Assembly (NCBI RefSeq): GCF_004137765.1
Contig: NZ_NOIS01000002.1
Coordinates: forward strand, 124,001 to 188,000
DNA length: 64,000 nucleotides
From: Rothia uropygialis
GTDB lineage: Bacteria > Actinomycetota > Actinomycetes > Actinomycetales > Micrococcaceae
Direction of reading: 5' to 3'
Under the pieces are notes generated by a model. It did not search any database and was not told the DNA's origin. It worked only from the letters and a program-made list of their open reading frames with translations. Shown in pieces: positions 8,836 to 17,174 of the stretch (the first letter of the stretch is position 1; each line of letters starts with the position of its first letter). A program made the position numbers and the translations under genes.

Positions 8836-10449
8836 GTGGCGAATTTTGTGGACAGGGTCGTTTTGCACGCCAGCGGCGGGGCGGGCGGCGATGGCTGCGT
8901 GTCCGTGCGCCGAGAAAAGTTCAAGCCTTTGGGCGGACCCGACGGTGGCAACGGTGGTCACGGCGGCAACGTTATTCTCCGGGTCGACGGGCAATCGACC
9001 ACATTGCTGGAATACCATCACTCCCCGCATCAGACGGCTCCCAAGGGAGACATCGGGCGGGGCGCTCTCAACCACGGTCGCCACGGCGAGGATCTTGTCC
9101 TTTCCGTGCCGCAGGGGACCGTCGTCAAGACGAAAGACGGCGAGGTCCTGGCGGATCTCGTGCGTGAGGGCGATGAATTCATCGCAGCGCACGGCGGAAT
9201 AGGTGGCAGCGGAAATGCCGCGCTGGCGTCCGTCAAGCGCAAGGCTCCCGGATTTGCTCTCCTCGGTACGGACGGCGAGACGCGGGACATCGTCCTCGAG
9301 CTGAAGTCGATAGCCGACGTCGCCTTGGTCGGCTACCCGTCTGCCGGCAAGTCCTCGCTGATCGCTGCGATCAGTGCTGCACGCCCCAAAATCGCCGACT
9401 ACCCGTTCACCACGTTGGTGCCCAATCTGGGCGTCGTGGAAGCGGGGGACACCCGTTTCACGGTGGCCGATGTACCCGGCCTGATCGAGGGTGCCTCAGA
9501 CGGGAAAGGGTTGGGCCACCGCTTCCTGCGACACGTTGAACGCTGCGCCGCGATCGTGCACGTGATCGACTGCGCGACCCTTGAACCCCGCAGGGATCCC
9601 ATCAGCGATTTCGAGACCATCAACCAGGAACTTTCTCGGTATGAGGTGGATCCCTCCGCGGGAACCTCAACTCCGCTGGTTGAAAGGCCTCACATCGCGG
9701 TTCTGAACAAGATCGATGTTCCGGAAGCTCGTGAATTGGCCGAGTTCGTGAGGAACGATCTTGAGGAACGCGGACTGCGCGTCGTCGAGATTTCCACGGC
9801 CTCGCACGAGGGGTTGCGCGAACTGACTTTCGCCATGGCAGAGCTTGTCGAAGAAGCTCGCGCCCACCAAGCCGAAGCGGAGGTTGAGGAGCCGGCCCCG
9901 GCCGTCATCCGGCCCCGAGGCTACCGCCGGAAGAAAGAATCCGAGTTCACGATCCGTCATGAAGAACGAAATTTGGAGCCTCTCTTCCGTGTGCTGGGTG
10001 AGAAGCCGGAGCGTTGGATCAAGCAAACCGATTTCTCAAATGATGAAGCAGTGGGGTTCTTGGCCGATCGTCTCGCTAAGCTCGGTGTGGAAGACGAATT
10101 ATTCAAACAGGGCGCCAAACCCGGCGACGCCGTGGTCATCGGATCAGAGGCGGACGCAGTGATCTTCGATTGGGAGCCGACTATGGTGACCGGTGCGGAG
10201 AATCTGACGAGTCCGCGCGGGTCCGACGTCCGTCTCGAAGAACTCATTCGGCCCACGCGTGCTGAGAAGCGCGAGGACTACCAGCAGCGAAAGGACGCAC
10301 GAGCTGCGGCTCGTGACGAGCTGGAATCCGAGCGCCTCGCGGGCAAATGGACCGAATCCGTGGAACAAAGGCGGGAACGCAAAGCGCGGGAGTCGGCGGC
10401 CGGGACGAGCGACACGCAAGGAGACGAATCAGGGCATGAGCAAGGCTAG
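8836..10449 (+). CDS. obg: Obg family GTPase
   Basis: Essential GTPase linked to 50S ribosome assembly and stress signalling. It is 537 residues from GTG 8836, with AGGAG at 8826-8830. The glycine-rich Obg domain fills residues 1-160 (many GG turns, [13 protein letters not shown]). The G domain has GYPSAGKS at about 166, DVPG at about 212 and NKID at about 291. An OCT domain follows (about 375-455), then a charged tail as in other Actinobacteria. An upstream ATG at 8749 gives a longer frame, but that stretch is the terminator region and does not resemble Obg. It overlaps proB by 14 bases. Confidence 0.96.
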   Translation: MANFVDRVVLHASGGAGGDGCVSVRREKFKPLGGPDGGNGGHGGNVILRVDGQSTTLLEYHHSPHQTAPKGDIGRGALNHGRHGEDLVLSVPQGTVVKTKDGEVLADLVREGDEFIAAHGGIGGSGNAALASVKRKAPGFALLGTDGETRDIVLELKSIADVALVGYPSAGKSSLIAAISAARPKIADYPFTTLVPNLGVVEAGDTRFTVADVPGLIEGASDGKGLGHRFLRHVERCAAIVHVIDCATLEPRRDPISDFETINQELSRYEVDPSAGTSTPLVERPHIAVLNKIDVPEARELAEFVRNDLEERGLRVVEISTASHEGLRELTFAMAELVEEARAHQAEAEVEEPAPAVIRPRGYRRKKESEFTIRHEERNLEPLFRVLGEKPERWIKQTDFSNDEAVGFLADRLAKLGVEDELFKQGAKPGDAVVIGSEADAVIFDWEPTMVTGAENLTSPRGSDVRLEELIRPTRAEKREDYQQRKDARAAARDELESERLAGKWTESVEQRRERKARESAAGTSDTQGDESGHEQG

Positions 10450-11641
10450 AGGCAAACTCAAGAGGACTGAGGTACAGCGTTCCGCAGAAAACCGCGGGAA
10501 GAACCGAATCAGCCCCATTGAGAGCAGGTCGGACATTCCCAAGGCGCGGCGCGTGGTTGTCAAGGTCGGCTCATCGTCTCTGACCTCGATAGCCAACTCG
10601 TTGGACGAGTTGGCCGTCGCGACCATTACGGATGTCTTGGCCAAAGCACATGCGCGCAATGTCGAGGTGGTGTTCGTGTCCTCGGGCGCCATCGCAGCGG
10701 GTCTGGCCCCCCTGGGGTTGAGCCGCCGTCCCAAGGACCTCGCCACACAGCAGGCGGCGGCCTCGGTGGGGCAGTCACTGATCATGACCCGGTACACCGA
10801 GCTCTTCACCAGGTACGACGTCACGATTTCGCAGGTCCTGGTCACGGCCGAGGACCTCATGCACCGCAACCGTTACCACAACGCCCACCGGCAGTTGGAA
10901 CGCCTGTTGGACCTCAACGTGCTTCCGATCGTCAACGAAAACGACGCCGTCGCGACCCACGAGCTGAAATTCGGGGATAACGACCGCATTGCCGCGTTGG
11001 TTGCCCACACCATCAAAGCGGACGCTTTGTTGCTCTTGTCGGACGTGGATGCTCTCTACACCAAGCACCCCGCGGAAGGCGGAGAGCGGATTCCGGAAGT
11101 GACGGATCCGGAGAAGGACCTCGAAGGCGTGGAAATCGGCACGATCGGTCGAGCCGGCGTCGGATCCGGTGGCATGGTCACCAAGGTTGAGGCAGCCAAG
11201 ATCGCCTCCAGCTCCGGAATCCCGGCGCTGGTAACCTCCACGGCCAACGCCGCAGCGGCTCTCGAAGGCCAGGACGTCGGCACTTGGTTCAAACCGACGG
11301 GCGGAAGACGCTCGGTTCGACTGGTGTGGTTGGCCCAATTGGCCAAGACCAAGGGTGCTCTCACCCTGGACGACGGCGCCGTCAAGGCCATTCGTCGCCG
11401 CACGTCGCTGCTCGCCGCCGGTGTTACCAAAGTAGAAGGCATATTCCGGCCGGGAGAAGCCATCGCGCTCAAGGCGCCGAACGGGAAGACTATCGCCCAT
11501 GGTATCGCCGCTTACTCGAGCGAGGATTGCGCCAAGACGGCAGGCAAACATACCGATGACGCCCTCGACGAGCTCGGGGAGGGATTCGACGGCGTGCTGG
11601 TCCATGTCGACAATCTCGCTCTTTTACGCCGTAAGTATTGA
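10436..11641 (+). CDS. proB: Glutamate 5-kinase
   Basis: First step of proline synthesis: glutamate plus ATP gives glutamyl 5-phosphate. The 401 residues comprise an amino-acid-kinase domain ([11 protein letters not shown] near residue 40, [30 protein letters not shown]) and a C-terminal PUA domain (about 300-385). ATG 10436 lies inside the end of obg with AAGGAG 12 bases upstream, so translation is probably coupled. The longer open frame upstream of this ATG is the obg coding region in another frame. Confidence 0.96.
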   Translation: MSKARGKLKRTEVQRSAENRGKNRISPIESRSDIPKARRVVVKVGSSSLTSIANSLDELAVATITDVLAKAHARNVEVVFVSSGAIAAGLAPLGLSRRPKDLATQQAAASVGQSLIMTRYTELFTRYDVTISQVLVTAEDLMHRNRYHNAHRQLERLLDLNVLPIVNENDAVATHELKFGDNDRIAALVAHTIKADALLLLSDVDALYTKHPAEGGERIPEVTDPEKDLEGVEIGTIGRAGVGSGGMVTKVEAAKIASSSGIPALVTSTANAAAALEGQDVGTWFKPTGGRRSVRLVWLAQLAKTKGALTLDDGAVKAIRRRTSLLAAGVTKVEGIFRPGEAIALKAPNGKTIAHGIAAYSSEDCAKTAGKHTDDALDELGEGFDGVLVHVDNLALLRRKY

Positions 11642-11751
11642 ATCTCTGGCGGCGGCGCTCCGCCCGTGAAGGCAAGGCAACGGGGCGCCGTTGGGGAAGG
11701 CAGTGGCTTTTACTCAGAGTGAAAGCGGCTGAATCCCGACGACGCTCCCGC

Positions 11752-11757
11752 TAAGGT
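11752..11757 (+). promoter_or_regulatory. proA: Candidate -10 element for leaderless proA
   Basis: TAAGGT lies 7 bases before ATG 11765. There is no clear ribosome site, so the predicted transcription start falls at or next to the start codon. See the finding on leaderless genes. Confidence 0.45.
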
Positions 11758-11764
11758 TGGGGTC

Positions 11765-13072
11765 ATGAGCCAAAACGTACAGGCACGAGAGTCCACATTT
11801 TCCGTTCCGGACGACATCCAGTCTGCGGTCAATGCGATGGCCGATGACGCCCGCGCGGCCTCACGCACGCTGGCCACCGCGGACCGAAGTCGGAAAGATA
11901 GGGCGTTGCTCCGTATCGCCGAGGCGATCGATGCCCAACGCGAAGTCATCCTTCGCTCGAATGAGGCCGACGTCGCCCGTGGTGCGGAGAAAGGTCTCGC
12001 CGAGAACCTGGTTGACCGGTTGACGCTCAACGACGACCGCATCGACGGTTTGATCGAGGCGCTCAAGAGCTTGGCCTCGCAGGTCGATCCGATCGGGGAG
12101 ATCCTGGACGGCCAGATCCTGCCCAACGGGCTTCGGGTTTCCCGGGTTCGGGTGCCTCTCGGCGTCGTAGGAGCCATCTACGAGGCTCGCCCGAACGTCA
12201 CGGTCGATATTGCTGGCCTGGCCCTCAAATCCGGAAACGCTGCCATGTTGCGGGGCGGTTCCGCTGCGCTTGAAACCAACAGAGCCCTGGTCGGCGTAAT
12301 CCGCGATGCCCTCGACTCCGCGGGCCTGCCCGTGGATTGCGTCCAATCGGTCGACGAGTACGGTCGCGACGGAGCCAACGCTTTGATGCTCGCGCGCGGC
12401 AAAGTCGATGTGCTGATTCCCCGAGGCGGCGGAAATCTCATCCAGTCCGTCGTGAATAACGCGCGCGTCCCGGTGATCGAAACCGGCGAGGGCAATGTGC
12501 ACATTTACCTTGACACGACGGCGACCGAGGAAAATGCTGTTCCGTTGGTCGTGAACTCCAAGATTCATCGTCCCTCTGCGTGCAACTCGGCCGAGACCCT
12601 GCTGATCCAGAAAGATGCCCCGGCGGCTGAGGCCGTCCTCAAAGGCCTGCTCGATGCCGAAGTCCGCTTGCACGTCGACGAAGCCGCTGCAGAACTTGCC
12701 GGCGGATATTCCGAGCAGGTCGTCGCGGCACAAGACGGCGACTGGGACTCAGAAAGTCTCGCCTTGGAGATGTCGGTTCGGGTCGTGGAGTCGATGGACG
12801 AGGCCCTGGATCATATTCAGCGGTACTCGACCGGTCACACGGAACTCATCATTACCAATGATCTCCGAAAGGCTGACGAGTTCGTCGCTCGCATCGATTC
12901 GGCGACCGTGATGGTCAATGCATCCACCCGGTTTACCGACGGGGGCGAGCTGGGCCTCGGGGCAGAAGTCGGAATTTCGACGCAGAAGCTCCATGCTCGC
13001 GGGCCGATGGGGTTGGCCCAATTGACTTCCTCACAATGGGTTGTGCGAGGAGAAGGCCACACAAGGGGCTAA
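11765..13072 (+). CDS. proA: Gamma-glutamyl phosphate reductase
   Basis: NADPH-dependent second step of proline synthesis, giving glutamate 5-semialdehyde. The 435 residues form an aldehyde-dehydrogenase fold with the family segments GVVGAIYEARPNVT, LIPRGGG and HRPSACNSAETL; C273 in the last is the catalytic cysteine. A 120-base gap separates it from proB, and a candidate -10 sits just before the start codon. It may therefore have its own promoter in addition to read-through from obg-proB. Confidence 0.96.
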   Translation: MSQNVQARESTFSVPDDIQSAVNAMADDARAASRTLATADRSRKDRALLRIAEAIDAQREVILRSNEADVARGAEKGLAENLVDRLTLNDDRIDGLIEALKSLASQVDPIGEILDGQILPNGLRVSRVRVPLGVVGAIYEARPNVTVDIAGLALKSGNAAMLRGGSAALETNRALVGVIRDALDSAGLPVDCVQSVDEYGRDGANALMLARGKVDVLIPRGGGNLIQSVVNNARVPVIETGEGNVHIYLDTTATEENAVPLVVNSKIHRPSACNSAETLLIQKDAPAAEAVLKGLLDAEVRLHVDEAAAELAGGYSEQVVAAQDGDWDSESLALEMSVRVVESMDEALDHIQRYSTGHTELIITNDLRKADEFVARIDSATVMVNASTRFTDGGELGLGAEVGISTQKLHARGPMGLAQLTSSQWVVRGEGHTRG

Positions 13073-13148
13073 ACTAGGGGTGACTTCATCGCACTGGAAA
13101 TAAGCGGCGGTCGCCCTGGGCGACACGCCGGAAGGGATCAATAGGCAC

Positions 13149-13388
13149 ATGCTCAACTCAGCCATCCTGGCCTCCGCAACCGTCGCGGAAGAAAGCGCCG
13201 GCTACGACCTCGGTATTCCCCATTGGTTGGTTGCCGTGATCTTCTTCTGCGTCTTCCTGCTCATGTTGTTGGTCGTTGTTTCCTTCTCGGGCCGTGGGGT
13301 CCGTCGCGATGGCTTGTCCAATCCCGCCGAGATCTCACCGGATGAACAAGACGCAATGACCGAGTACAACGAAAAGCATCACCGTTAG
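13149..13388 (+). CDS. Small single-pass membrane protein, unknown function
   Basis: A 79-residue protein with a short exposed N-terminus, one strong hydrophobic segment (about residues 25-47) and an acidic, hydrophilic C-terminus ending EKHHR. Its position between proA and nadD and its amino-acid composition suggest a real gene. No family motif was recognised. The ribosome site is weak (GAAGGG 12 bases upstream). Confidence 0.7.
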   Translation: MLNSAILASATVAEESAGYDLGIPHWLVAVIFFCVFLLMLLVVVSFSGRGVRRDGLSNPAEISPDEQDAMTEYNEKHHR

Positions 13389-13456
13389 ACGACGGTCATA
13401 GGGAGACCGGGGCCCGCGCAGGCGTTCCGCAGCGTGCGGTCCCGGTTCTGTGTTCC

Positions 13457-14197
13457 ATGAATCCTCAGCTCAAAGCCACCACCGCTGACGGCCTGACCGT
13501 TCCCCCTCGCCGCCCGGGGCGCACGCGCCTCGGCGTCATGGGCGGAACGTTCGATCCGATTCACCACGGGCACCTTGTGGCCGCGAGTGAGGTCGCATCC
13601 GTCTTCGATCTCGACGAAGTCGTATTTGTGCCCACGGGCCAACCTTGGCAGAAAGCGGACAAACAAGTTTCCTCCGCGGAACATCGGTATCTCATGACCG
13701 TGGTCGCGACGGCATCCAATCCGCGGTTCACTGTTTCGCGAGTCGATATCGATCGCCCCGGGCCGACCTACACGATCGACACTCTCCGCGATTTGCGTGA
13801 GATTCGCCCCACTGCCGACCTGTTCTTCATCACCGGGGCGGACGCGATGGCGCAGGTTCTCTCATGGAAAGATGCCGCAGAAATGTGGGACCTCGCCTAC
13901 TTCGTAGGAGTGACGAGGCCCGGCCACGAGCTGTCCGCGCCGTATCATGGGGATGGCGTCGGGCTTCTGGAAGTACCAGCCATGGCGATCTCTTCTACCG
14001 ACGTCCGACGACGGTCCGCAGCAGGAAAACCCGTGTGGTATCTCGTGCCGGACGGAGTCGTCCAGTACATCAACAAGTACAACCTGTATGATCCGCTCGA
14101 GGATTCCGGTGACGACAACAGCCGTCGGAATCCTGATCGCCTGCCGGGGGACCACGATGCCGTGACAACCCCGGTAGACTCGAGAGGAGCGCATTAG
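13457..14197 (+). CDS. nadD: Nicotinate-mononucleotide adenylyltransferase
   Basis: Converts nicotinate mononucleotide and ATP to nicotinate adenine dinucleotide in NAD synthesis. The 246 residues include the nucleotidyltransferase loop [11 protein letters not shown] (about 29-39) and the C-terminal ISSTDVR signature (about 177-183). Start ATG 13457 gives an N-terminal extension of about 27 residues before the core and has no good ribosome site, so the exact start is uncertain. The C-terminal 25 residues beyond the core are polar and probably disordered. Confidence 0.95.
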   Translation: MNPQLKATTADGLTVPPRRPGRTRLGVMGGTFDPIHHGHLVAASEVASVFDLDEVVFVPTGQPWQKADKQVSSAEHRYLMTVVATASNPRFTVSRVDIDRPGPTYTIDTLRDLREIRPTADLFFITGADAMAQVLSWKDAAEMWDLAYFVGVTRPGHELSAPYHGDGVGLLEVPAMAISSTDVRRRSAAGKPVWYLVPDGVVQYINKYNLYDPLEDSGDDNSRRNPDRLPGDHDAVTTPVDSRGAH

Positions 14198-14232
14198 CAT
14201 GTGCGACGAGCGGACACGTCAAGGAGTTTCAG

Positions 14233-15189
14233 CTGAGTAGCAATCTTCCCACCACCACCGATATTTATTCGGAACCGGAAAAGGTGTACGTGGCGGAGGA
14301 CGGAACGAAGGTCCCTCCGGCACCGGAGGCGTATGGTCCGCGTCGCCTTGCCCGCTACCGGCGTCAGCACCTGTCTGAGGTCAGGGGAGAACCGCCTCTC
14401 CACACCCAGGGCGTTCCGATTGTTCCTGTCCACGAGCCGCCGCCAGAGGTTCTCGAGATTCAGCGCCGATTCGAGGCTTTGGCCGGGGCTTTGAACGAAG
14501 ACGGCGAGTTCGTGGAGCTCAGCGAGGACGCCGAATTCGAGACCTTGATCGCCGCGGATGCCTCCGCGGTCCAGTTCCAGGAAGAGGATGTCCTCAACGC
14601 CGTGCAACGGCACATCCTGGGGGAGTCAGGCACCGTCGCGGACACACCCAGCCTGTCGATCAACCCTGCGCACCTTTCCGGTTTCAGTAGTACAGATATC
14701 AAGCGCGACTACGACGAACACATTCTGGGTCCGGTAACCATGGGGGTCCCCGTGGTTCTGGGGCCGGCAAGTTCTTCGGTTTCCCAAGGCTCCGTCTCCG
14801 GTGAGGGAGCGGTTGCGTCGCCAGCCGAGGCTGCTCCGGATCAGACGGAATCCTCACAGGCGGCCGAATCTTCGGGTGCTTCGCAGGACGAGCCGGGGAT
14901 CGGCGGCTCCCATGTGACCGAGGCCGGGAACGCGGAGTCTTCTTCGGGCGAGAAGCCGTTGTCTCGTGCACAGGGCGAGTCCGATGTGGCGGAGCCGAGC
15001 CAATCGACGGTTACACCCGAGTCGGAGCCCGCCGACGTCAAGCCCGTGCGGGCGATGGATGCTCACGGGCTGGATCTGTCCGGAATGGATCGTAAGGCTC
15101 CCAAATCCGGTGGGCGGATTGCTTTGATCACCGTTGTTCTTCTACTTCTCATTGTGGCCGTGGTGTTGGGAATCATCTTCCTCATCTGA
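14233..15189 (+). CDS. C-terminally anchored membrane protein, unknown function; probable CTG start
   Basis: About 318 residues: a charged N-terminal half, a low-complexity Ser/Glu/Ala region (about 175-270) and one hydrophobic segment at the extreme C-terminus, so the body is probably cytoplasmic. No enzyme motif was recognised. The first ordinary start is GTG 14284. However, a perfect AAGGAG (14221-14226) lies 6 bases before an in-frame CTG at 14233, and the sequence between (SSNLPTTTDIYSEPEK) reads like protein. CTG is therefore preferred. It lies between nadD and rsfS. Confidence 0.65.
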   Translation: MSSNLPTTTDIYSEPEKVYVAEDGTKVPPAPEAYGPRRLARYRRQHLSEVRGEPPLHTQGVPIVPVHEPPPEVLEIQRRFEALAGALNEDGEFVELSEDAEFETLIAADASAVQFQEEDVLNAVQRHILGESGTVADTPSLSINPAHLSGFSSTDIKRDYDEHILGPVTMGVPVVLGPASSSVSQGSVSGEGAVASPAEAAPDQTESSQAAESSGASQDEPGIGGSHVTEAGNAESSSGEKPLSRAQGESDVAEPSQSTVTPESEPADVKPVRAMDAHGLDLSGMDRKAPKSGGRIALITVVLLLLIVAVVLGIIFLI

Positions 15190-15220
15190 CGAGGCCGCAC
15201 AATCGTCCCGAAAGGACACC

Positions 15221-15646
15221 ATGACCGCAACACAAGAATCAGTCGATGCCATCAAACTCGCGGCTCGTGCCGCAGAGTCCAAACAGGCTACCCAACTCAA
15301 CGCATATGACGTTTCCGAGATCATGGGCCTGATCGACGGCTTTCTGATAGCTTCGGCCTCGAACGAGAGGCTAGTCGATGCGATCGTCGACGAGGTCGAG
15401 GACCAATTGCGCGAGCAGCTCGATATCAAACCGCTGCGTCGGGAAGGAAAATCCGGTGGACGCTGGGTGCTTCTCGACTTCGGCGACATCGTCGTGCACG
15501 TTCAGCACGAGGAAGAGCGTGCGTTCTACGCCCTGGACCGGCTTTGGGCTGAAGCTCCCCGCATCCCGTTGGGTGTTGAGAGCGAGCTCGACGAGGTCGA
15601 GGCCCTCCCGGATGCGAGTGAGCTTGCACCTGAGCCTCGCTCCTAA
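15221..15646 (+). CDS. rsfS: Ribosomal silencing factor RsfS
   Basis: Binds uL14 on the 50S subunit and blocks subunit joining during starvation. The 141 residues cover the family core: NAYDVSEIMGLIDGFLIAS, RLVDAIVDEVEDQL, GRWVLLDFGDIVVHVQHEEERAFYALD is reduced here to its key elements LLDFGDIVVH and FYALD. ATG 15221 has AAAGGA at 15211-15216. The longer frame beginning at 15134 overlaps the previous gene and is not supported. It pairs with nadD, as in many bacteria. Confidence 0.95.
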   Translation: MTATQESVDAIKLAARAAESKQATQLNAYDVSEIMGLIDGFLIASASNERLVDAIVDEVEDQLREQLDIKPLRREGKSGGRWVLLDFGDIVVHVQHEEERAFYALDRLWAEAPRIPLGVESELDEVEALPDASELAPEPRS

Positions 15647-15661
15647 ACGAAGTCCTATTAA

Positions 15662-15701
15662 GGGTGGGGTACATCACGTTCCGTCGGTTTGCGCCCCACC
15701 C
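15662..15701 (+). terminator. Weak hairpin after rsfS
   Basis: GGGTGGGG (15662-15669) pairs with CCCCACCC (15694-15701) across a 24-base loop. There is no T run. It overlaps the -35 of the next promoter, so termination is only a guess. Confidence 0.3.
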
Positions 15702-15718
15702 CATGGTGTTCGTATAGT
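15689..15718 (+). promoter_or_regulatory. Candidate promoter of the first tRNA-Ala
   Basis: TTGCGC (15689-15694) and TATAGT (15713-15718) with an 18-base spacer. The predicted start is about 45 bases before the tRNA. Confidence 0.55.
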
Positions 15719-15771
15719 AGAGGAGTTGCCGAGGCCGGCAACAAAAATCATGGATTCTCAATGAGAAGCAT

Positions 15772-15844
15772 GGGGCTGTGGCGCAGCTGGTAGCGCATCT
15801 GCATGGCATGCAGAGGGTCAGGGGTTCGAGTCCCCTCAGCTCCA
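15772..15844 (+). tRNA. tRNA-Ala (anticodon GGC), copy 1
   Basis: A 73-base cloverleaf. The acceptor arm GGGGCTG/CAGCTCC contains the G3:U70 pair that marks alanine tRNA. The anticodon stem TCTGC/GCAGA encloses loop ATGGCAT, giving anticodon GGC (reads GCC and GCU). The T arm is AGGGG-TTCGAGT-CCCCT and the discriminator is A. CCA is not encoded. Confidence 0.97.
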
Positions 15845-15854
15845 CCCGTGGATA

Positions 15855-15897
15855 CCATCCCCCGATGACCGAAAAGGTTATCGGGGGATGGTTTTTT
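15855..15897 (+). terminator. Terminator after tRNA-Ala copy 1
   Basis: CCATCCCCCGATGACC pairs with GGTTATCGGGGGATGG (one G-U pair) around a short A-rich loop, then TTTTTT. A textbook intrinsic terminator. Confidence 0.9.
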
Positions 15898-16017
15898 AAT
15901 AGTCCGCGACTCCGACGCTTACGGGCTTCATTCATGGCCCGTTGCGGCCGGAGACGACCAGAGCGGGCATGTTTGATCCGCCTAAAATGGCCGTATCAAC
16001 GTACAAGGAGGCCGACA

Positions 16018-16302
16018 ATGACCGTCGTCAAAATCAACAAATTGTCCGTTCCTTCCGGGGCCCATGAGGAACTCGAGCGTCGATTCGCCGAGCGCAAGCA
16101 TTCCGTGGATTCCGCCCCAGGTTTCGAAGGATTCGAACTTCTCCGTCCCGCCGGCGAACAGAAGGAATACTTCGTGGTGACGCGGTGGGCCGACGAGGCG
16201 AGTTTTCAGGCGTGGGCCTCGCAACGCCAACCGAGGGACCCCAAGTCCACGGTTTCGAACTCCGAGGGATTGCTCGAGTTCGAGGTAGTGCACCTGAACT
16301 GA
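16018..16302 (+). CDS. MhuD-like antibiotic-biosynthesis-monooxygenase-fold protein lacking the heme histidine
   Basis: A 94-residue ferredoxin-like ABM protein. It resembles the mycobacterial heme-degrading enzyme MhuD at the N-terminus (MTVVKIN, N7), in APGFEGFELLRP and in the FQAW segment (W66), and at the end (LLEFEVV). From memory, MhuD has an AHAGH stretch whose His75 ligates heme; here that region is shorter and reads QRQPRDPKS with no histidine. It may therefore not degrade heme in the usual way. ATG 16018 has AAGGAG 7 bases upstream. The gene sits alone between two tRNA-Ala genes. Confidence 0.85.
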   Translation: MTVVKINKLSVPSGAHEELERRFAERKHSVDSAPGFEGFELLRPAGEQKEYFVVTRWADEASFQAWASQRQPRDPKSTVSNSEGLLEFEVVHLN

Positions 16303-16311
16303 GGCCGGCTG

Positions 16312-16345
16312 GCTCGTCGCCCGGATTCCGCATCCGGCGACGAGC
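16312..16345 (+). terminator. Hairpin after the MhuD-like gene
   Basis: GCTCGTCG and CCGGAT (16312-16326, with C16320 bulged) pair with ATCCGG and CGACGAGC (16332-16345) around loop TCCGC. There is no T run, so it may be a terminator or a processing hairpin before the second tRNA. Confidence 0.5.
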
Positions 16346-16368
16346 TCTGCTAAGCTATAGAAGTTCTT

Positions 16369-16441
16369 GGGGCTGTGGCGCAGCTGGTAGCGCATCTGCA
16401 TGGCATGCAGGGGGTCAGGGGTTCGAGTCCCCTCAGCTCCA
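16369..16441 (+). tRNA. tRNA-Ala (anticodon GGC), copy 2
   Basis: Identical to the copy at 15772 except for one base in the 3' side of the anticodon stem (GCAGG in place of GCAGA), which makes a T-G pair with the T of TCTGC. It keeps G3:U70, anticodon GGC and discriminator A, so it should be functional. Possible -10 elements (TAAGCT 16351-16356, TATAGA 16356-16361) lie just upstream. Confidence 0.96.
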
Positions 16442-16474
16442 CTAAGACGAATATCGCAAGACGAATATCAACAG

Positions 16475-16506
16475 CCCCGCTCGTGGATTCACGGGCGGGG
16501 TTTTTG
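16475..16506 (+). terminator. Terminator after tRNA-Ala copy 2
   Basis: CCCCGCTCGTG pairs with CACGGGCGGGG (one G-U pair) around GATT, followed by TTTTT. Confidence 0.9.
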
Positions 16507-16596
16507 TGTATGGCCTGGCCTCGGGTTATCGAGCCTGCCGTCCGATATGCCTACTGGCAGCTCCATTTTCACCTCATGGAGACGTATCTCTGCTCG

Positions 16597-16915
16597 AAGC
16601 ATGAGCAATAGCATGCCCTTCAATATTGGCATCGAGATGCCAGCGCTGGGGCTCGGCGTCTTCCACGCACCATCCGAAACCACCGCTGCAACCGTCGAGA
16701 ATGCTTGTGTGTCGGTTATCGACTCATAGACACCGCTGCCTCACATGTTCATTGAATGTGAAGTCCGGCGAGGTATCAGACAATCGGACGTCGATCGGTC
16801 CGACGTCTTCATTAACACCAAGCTGTGGATCAGCGACTACAGCTACGACCATGCCCTGCGCGCCGTCGAGAAGTCCGCGACTACGGCGGGCGTCGAATCC
16901 TTCGGCCGCAATATT
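16597..16915 (+). pseudogene. Aldo/keto reductase fragment, frameshifted and truncated
   Basis: The first frame reads MSNSMPFNIGIEMPALGLGVF, like the start of an aldo/keto reductase, and stops at 16727. The expected GYRxIDTAA continues in the +1 frame (GYRLIDTAAS at about 16711-16740). A third frame then continues with RRGIRQSDVDRSDVFINTKLW and SDYSYDHALRAVEKSA to about 16900, after which similarity ends. At least two frameshifts and loss of the C-terminal two thirds, including most catalytic residues, mean no working enzyme. No intact paralog is in the window. Confidence 0.8.
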
Positions 16916-17032
16916 CCTGAAGCCTCAACGCGCGTGGGACGACCCCCCCGATGAGGGGGGCATGGTTGATTTCGACTTCCACGAATCGACAGTTGATGCA
17001 TGATGTTTTCACCAAGTACGGCATAGTGGTAG
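16916..17032. other. Intergenic sequence between the pseudogene and the metal-transporter promoter
   Basis: No gene, RNA or repeat recognised apart from a short CCCCCCGATGAGGGGGG hairpin near 16944-16961. Probably degraded pseudogene sequence. Confidence 0.4.
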
Positions 17033-17061
17033 TGGAAAGTTCGCTCAGTCGAACATATGAT
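17033..17061 (+). promoter_or_regulatory. Candidate promoter of the manganese ABC operon
   Basis: TGGAAA (17033-17038) and TATGAT (17056-17061) with an exact 17-base spacer. A perfect -35-like TTGACA at 17063-17068 lacks a good -10 partner. The transcript leader would be about 105 bases. Confidence 0.5.
17038..17055. promoter_or_regulatory. Candidate MntR-type operator (GTTC-N8-GAAC)
   Basis: An inverted repeat, AGTTCG and CGAACA around a 6-base centre, fills the spacer between the predicted -35 and -10, where a bound repressor would block polymerase. The GTTC-N8-GAAC layout resembles the operator I recall for corynebacterial MntR. The regulator gene at 19793-20470 is a likely binder. Not tested. 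Confidence 0.5.
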
Positions 17062-17069
17062 GTTGACAG

Positions 17070-17138
17070 GCGGGTGGGCACCCCGAGGGGTACTCCTTGA
17101 AGATGATCCAGCTCCTACTCATGGACACGCCCACCCGC
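17070..17138 (+). other. Structured leader of the manganese ABC operon
   Basis: GCGGGTGGGC (17070-17079) is the exact complement of GCCCACCCGC (17129-17138), and ACCCC/GGGGT (17080-17091) forms a smaller hairpin inside. This would fold the 5' untranslated region, ending about 36 bases before the start codon. It did not match the manganese yybP-ykoY riboswitch by eye. Confidence 0.4.
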
Positions 17139-17174
17139 TCTCGCCCGCACCCGTACTGAGGCAAGGAAGCCAAG

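Noticed and set aside
15855-16442. Phage or integrative element attached at tRNA-Ala
   Set aside because: No integrase, no direct repeat of the tRNA 3' end beyond the second complete tRNA, and no phage genes nearby; simple duplication explains it better.
17070-17138. Mn riboswitch of the yybP-ykoY class
   Set aside because: The hairpin is real, but the conserved loop sequences of that class were not found by eye.
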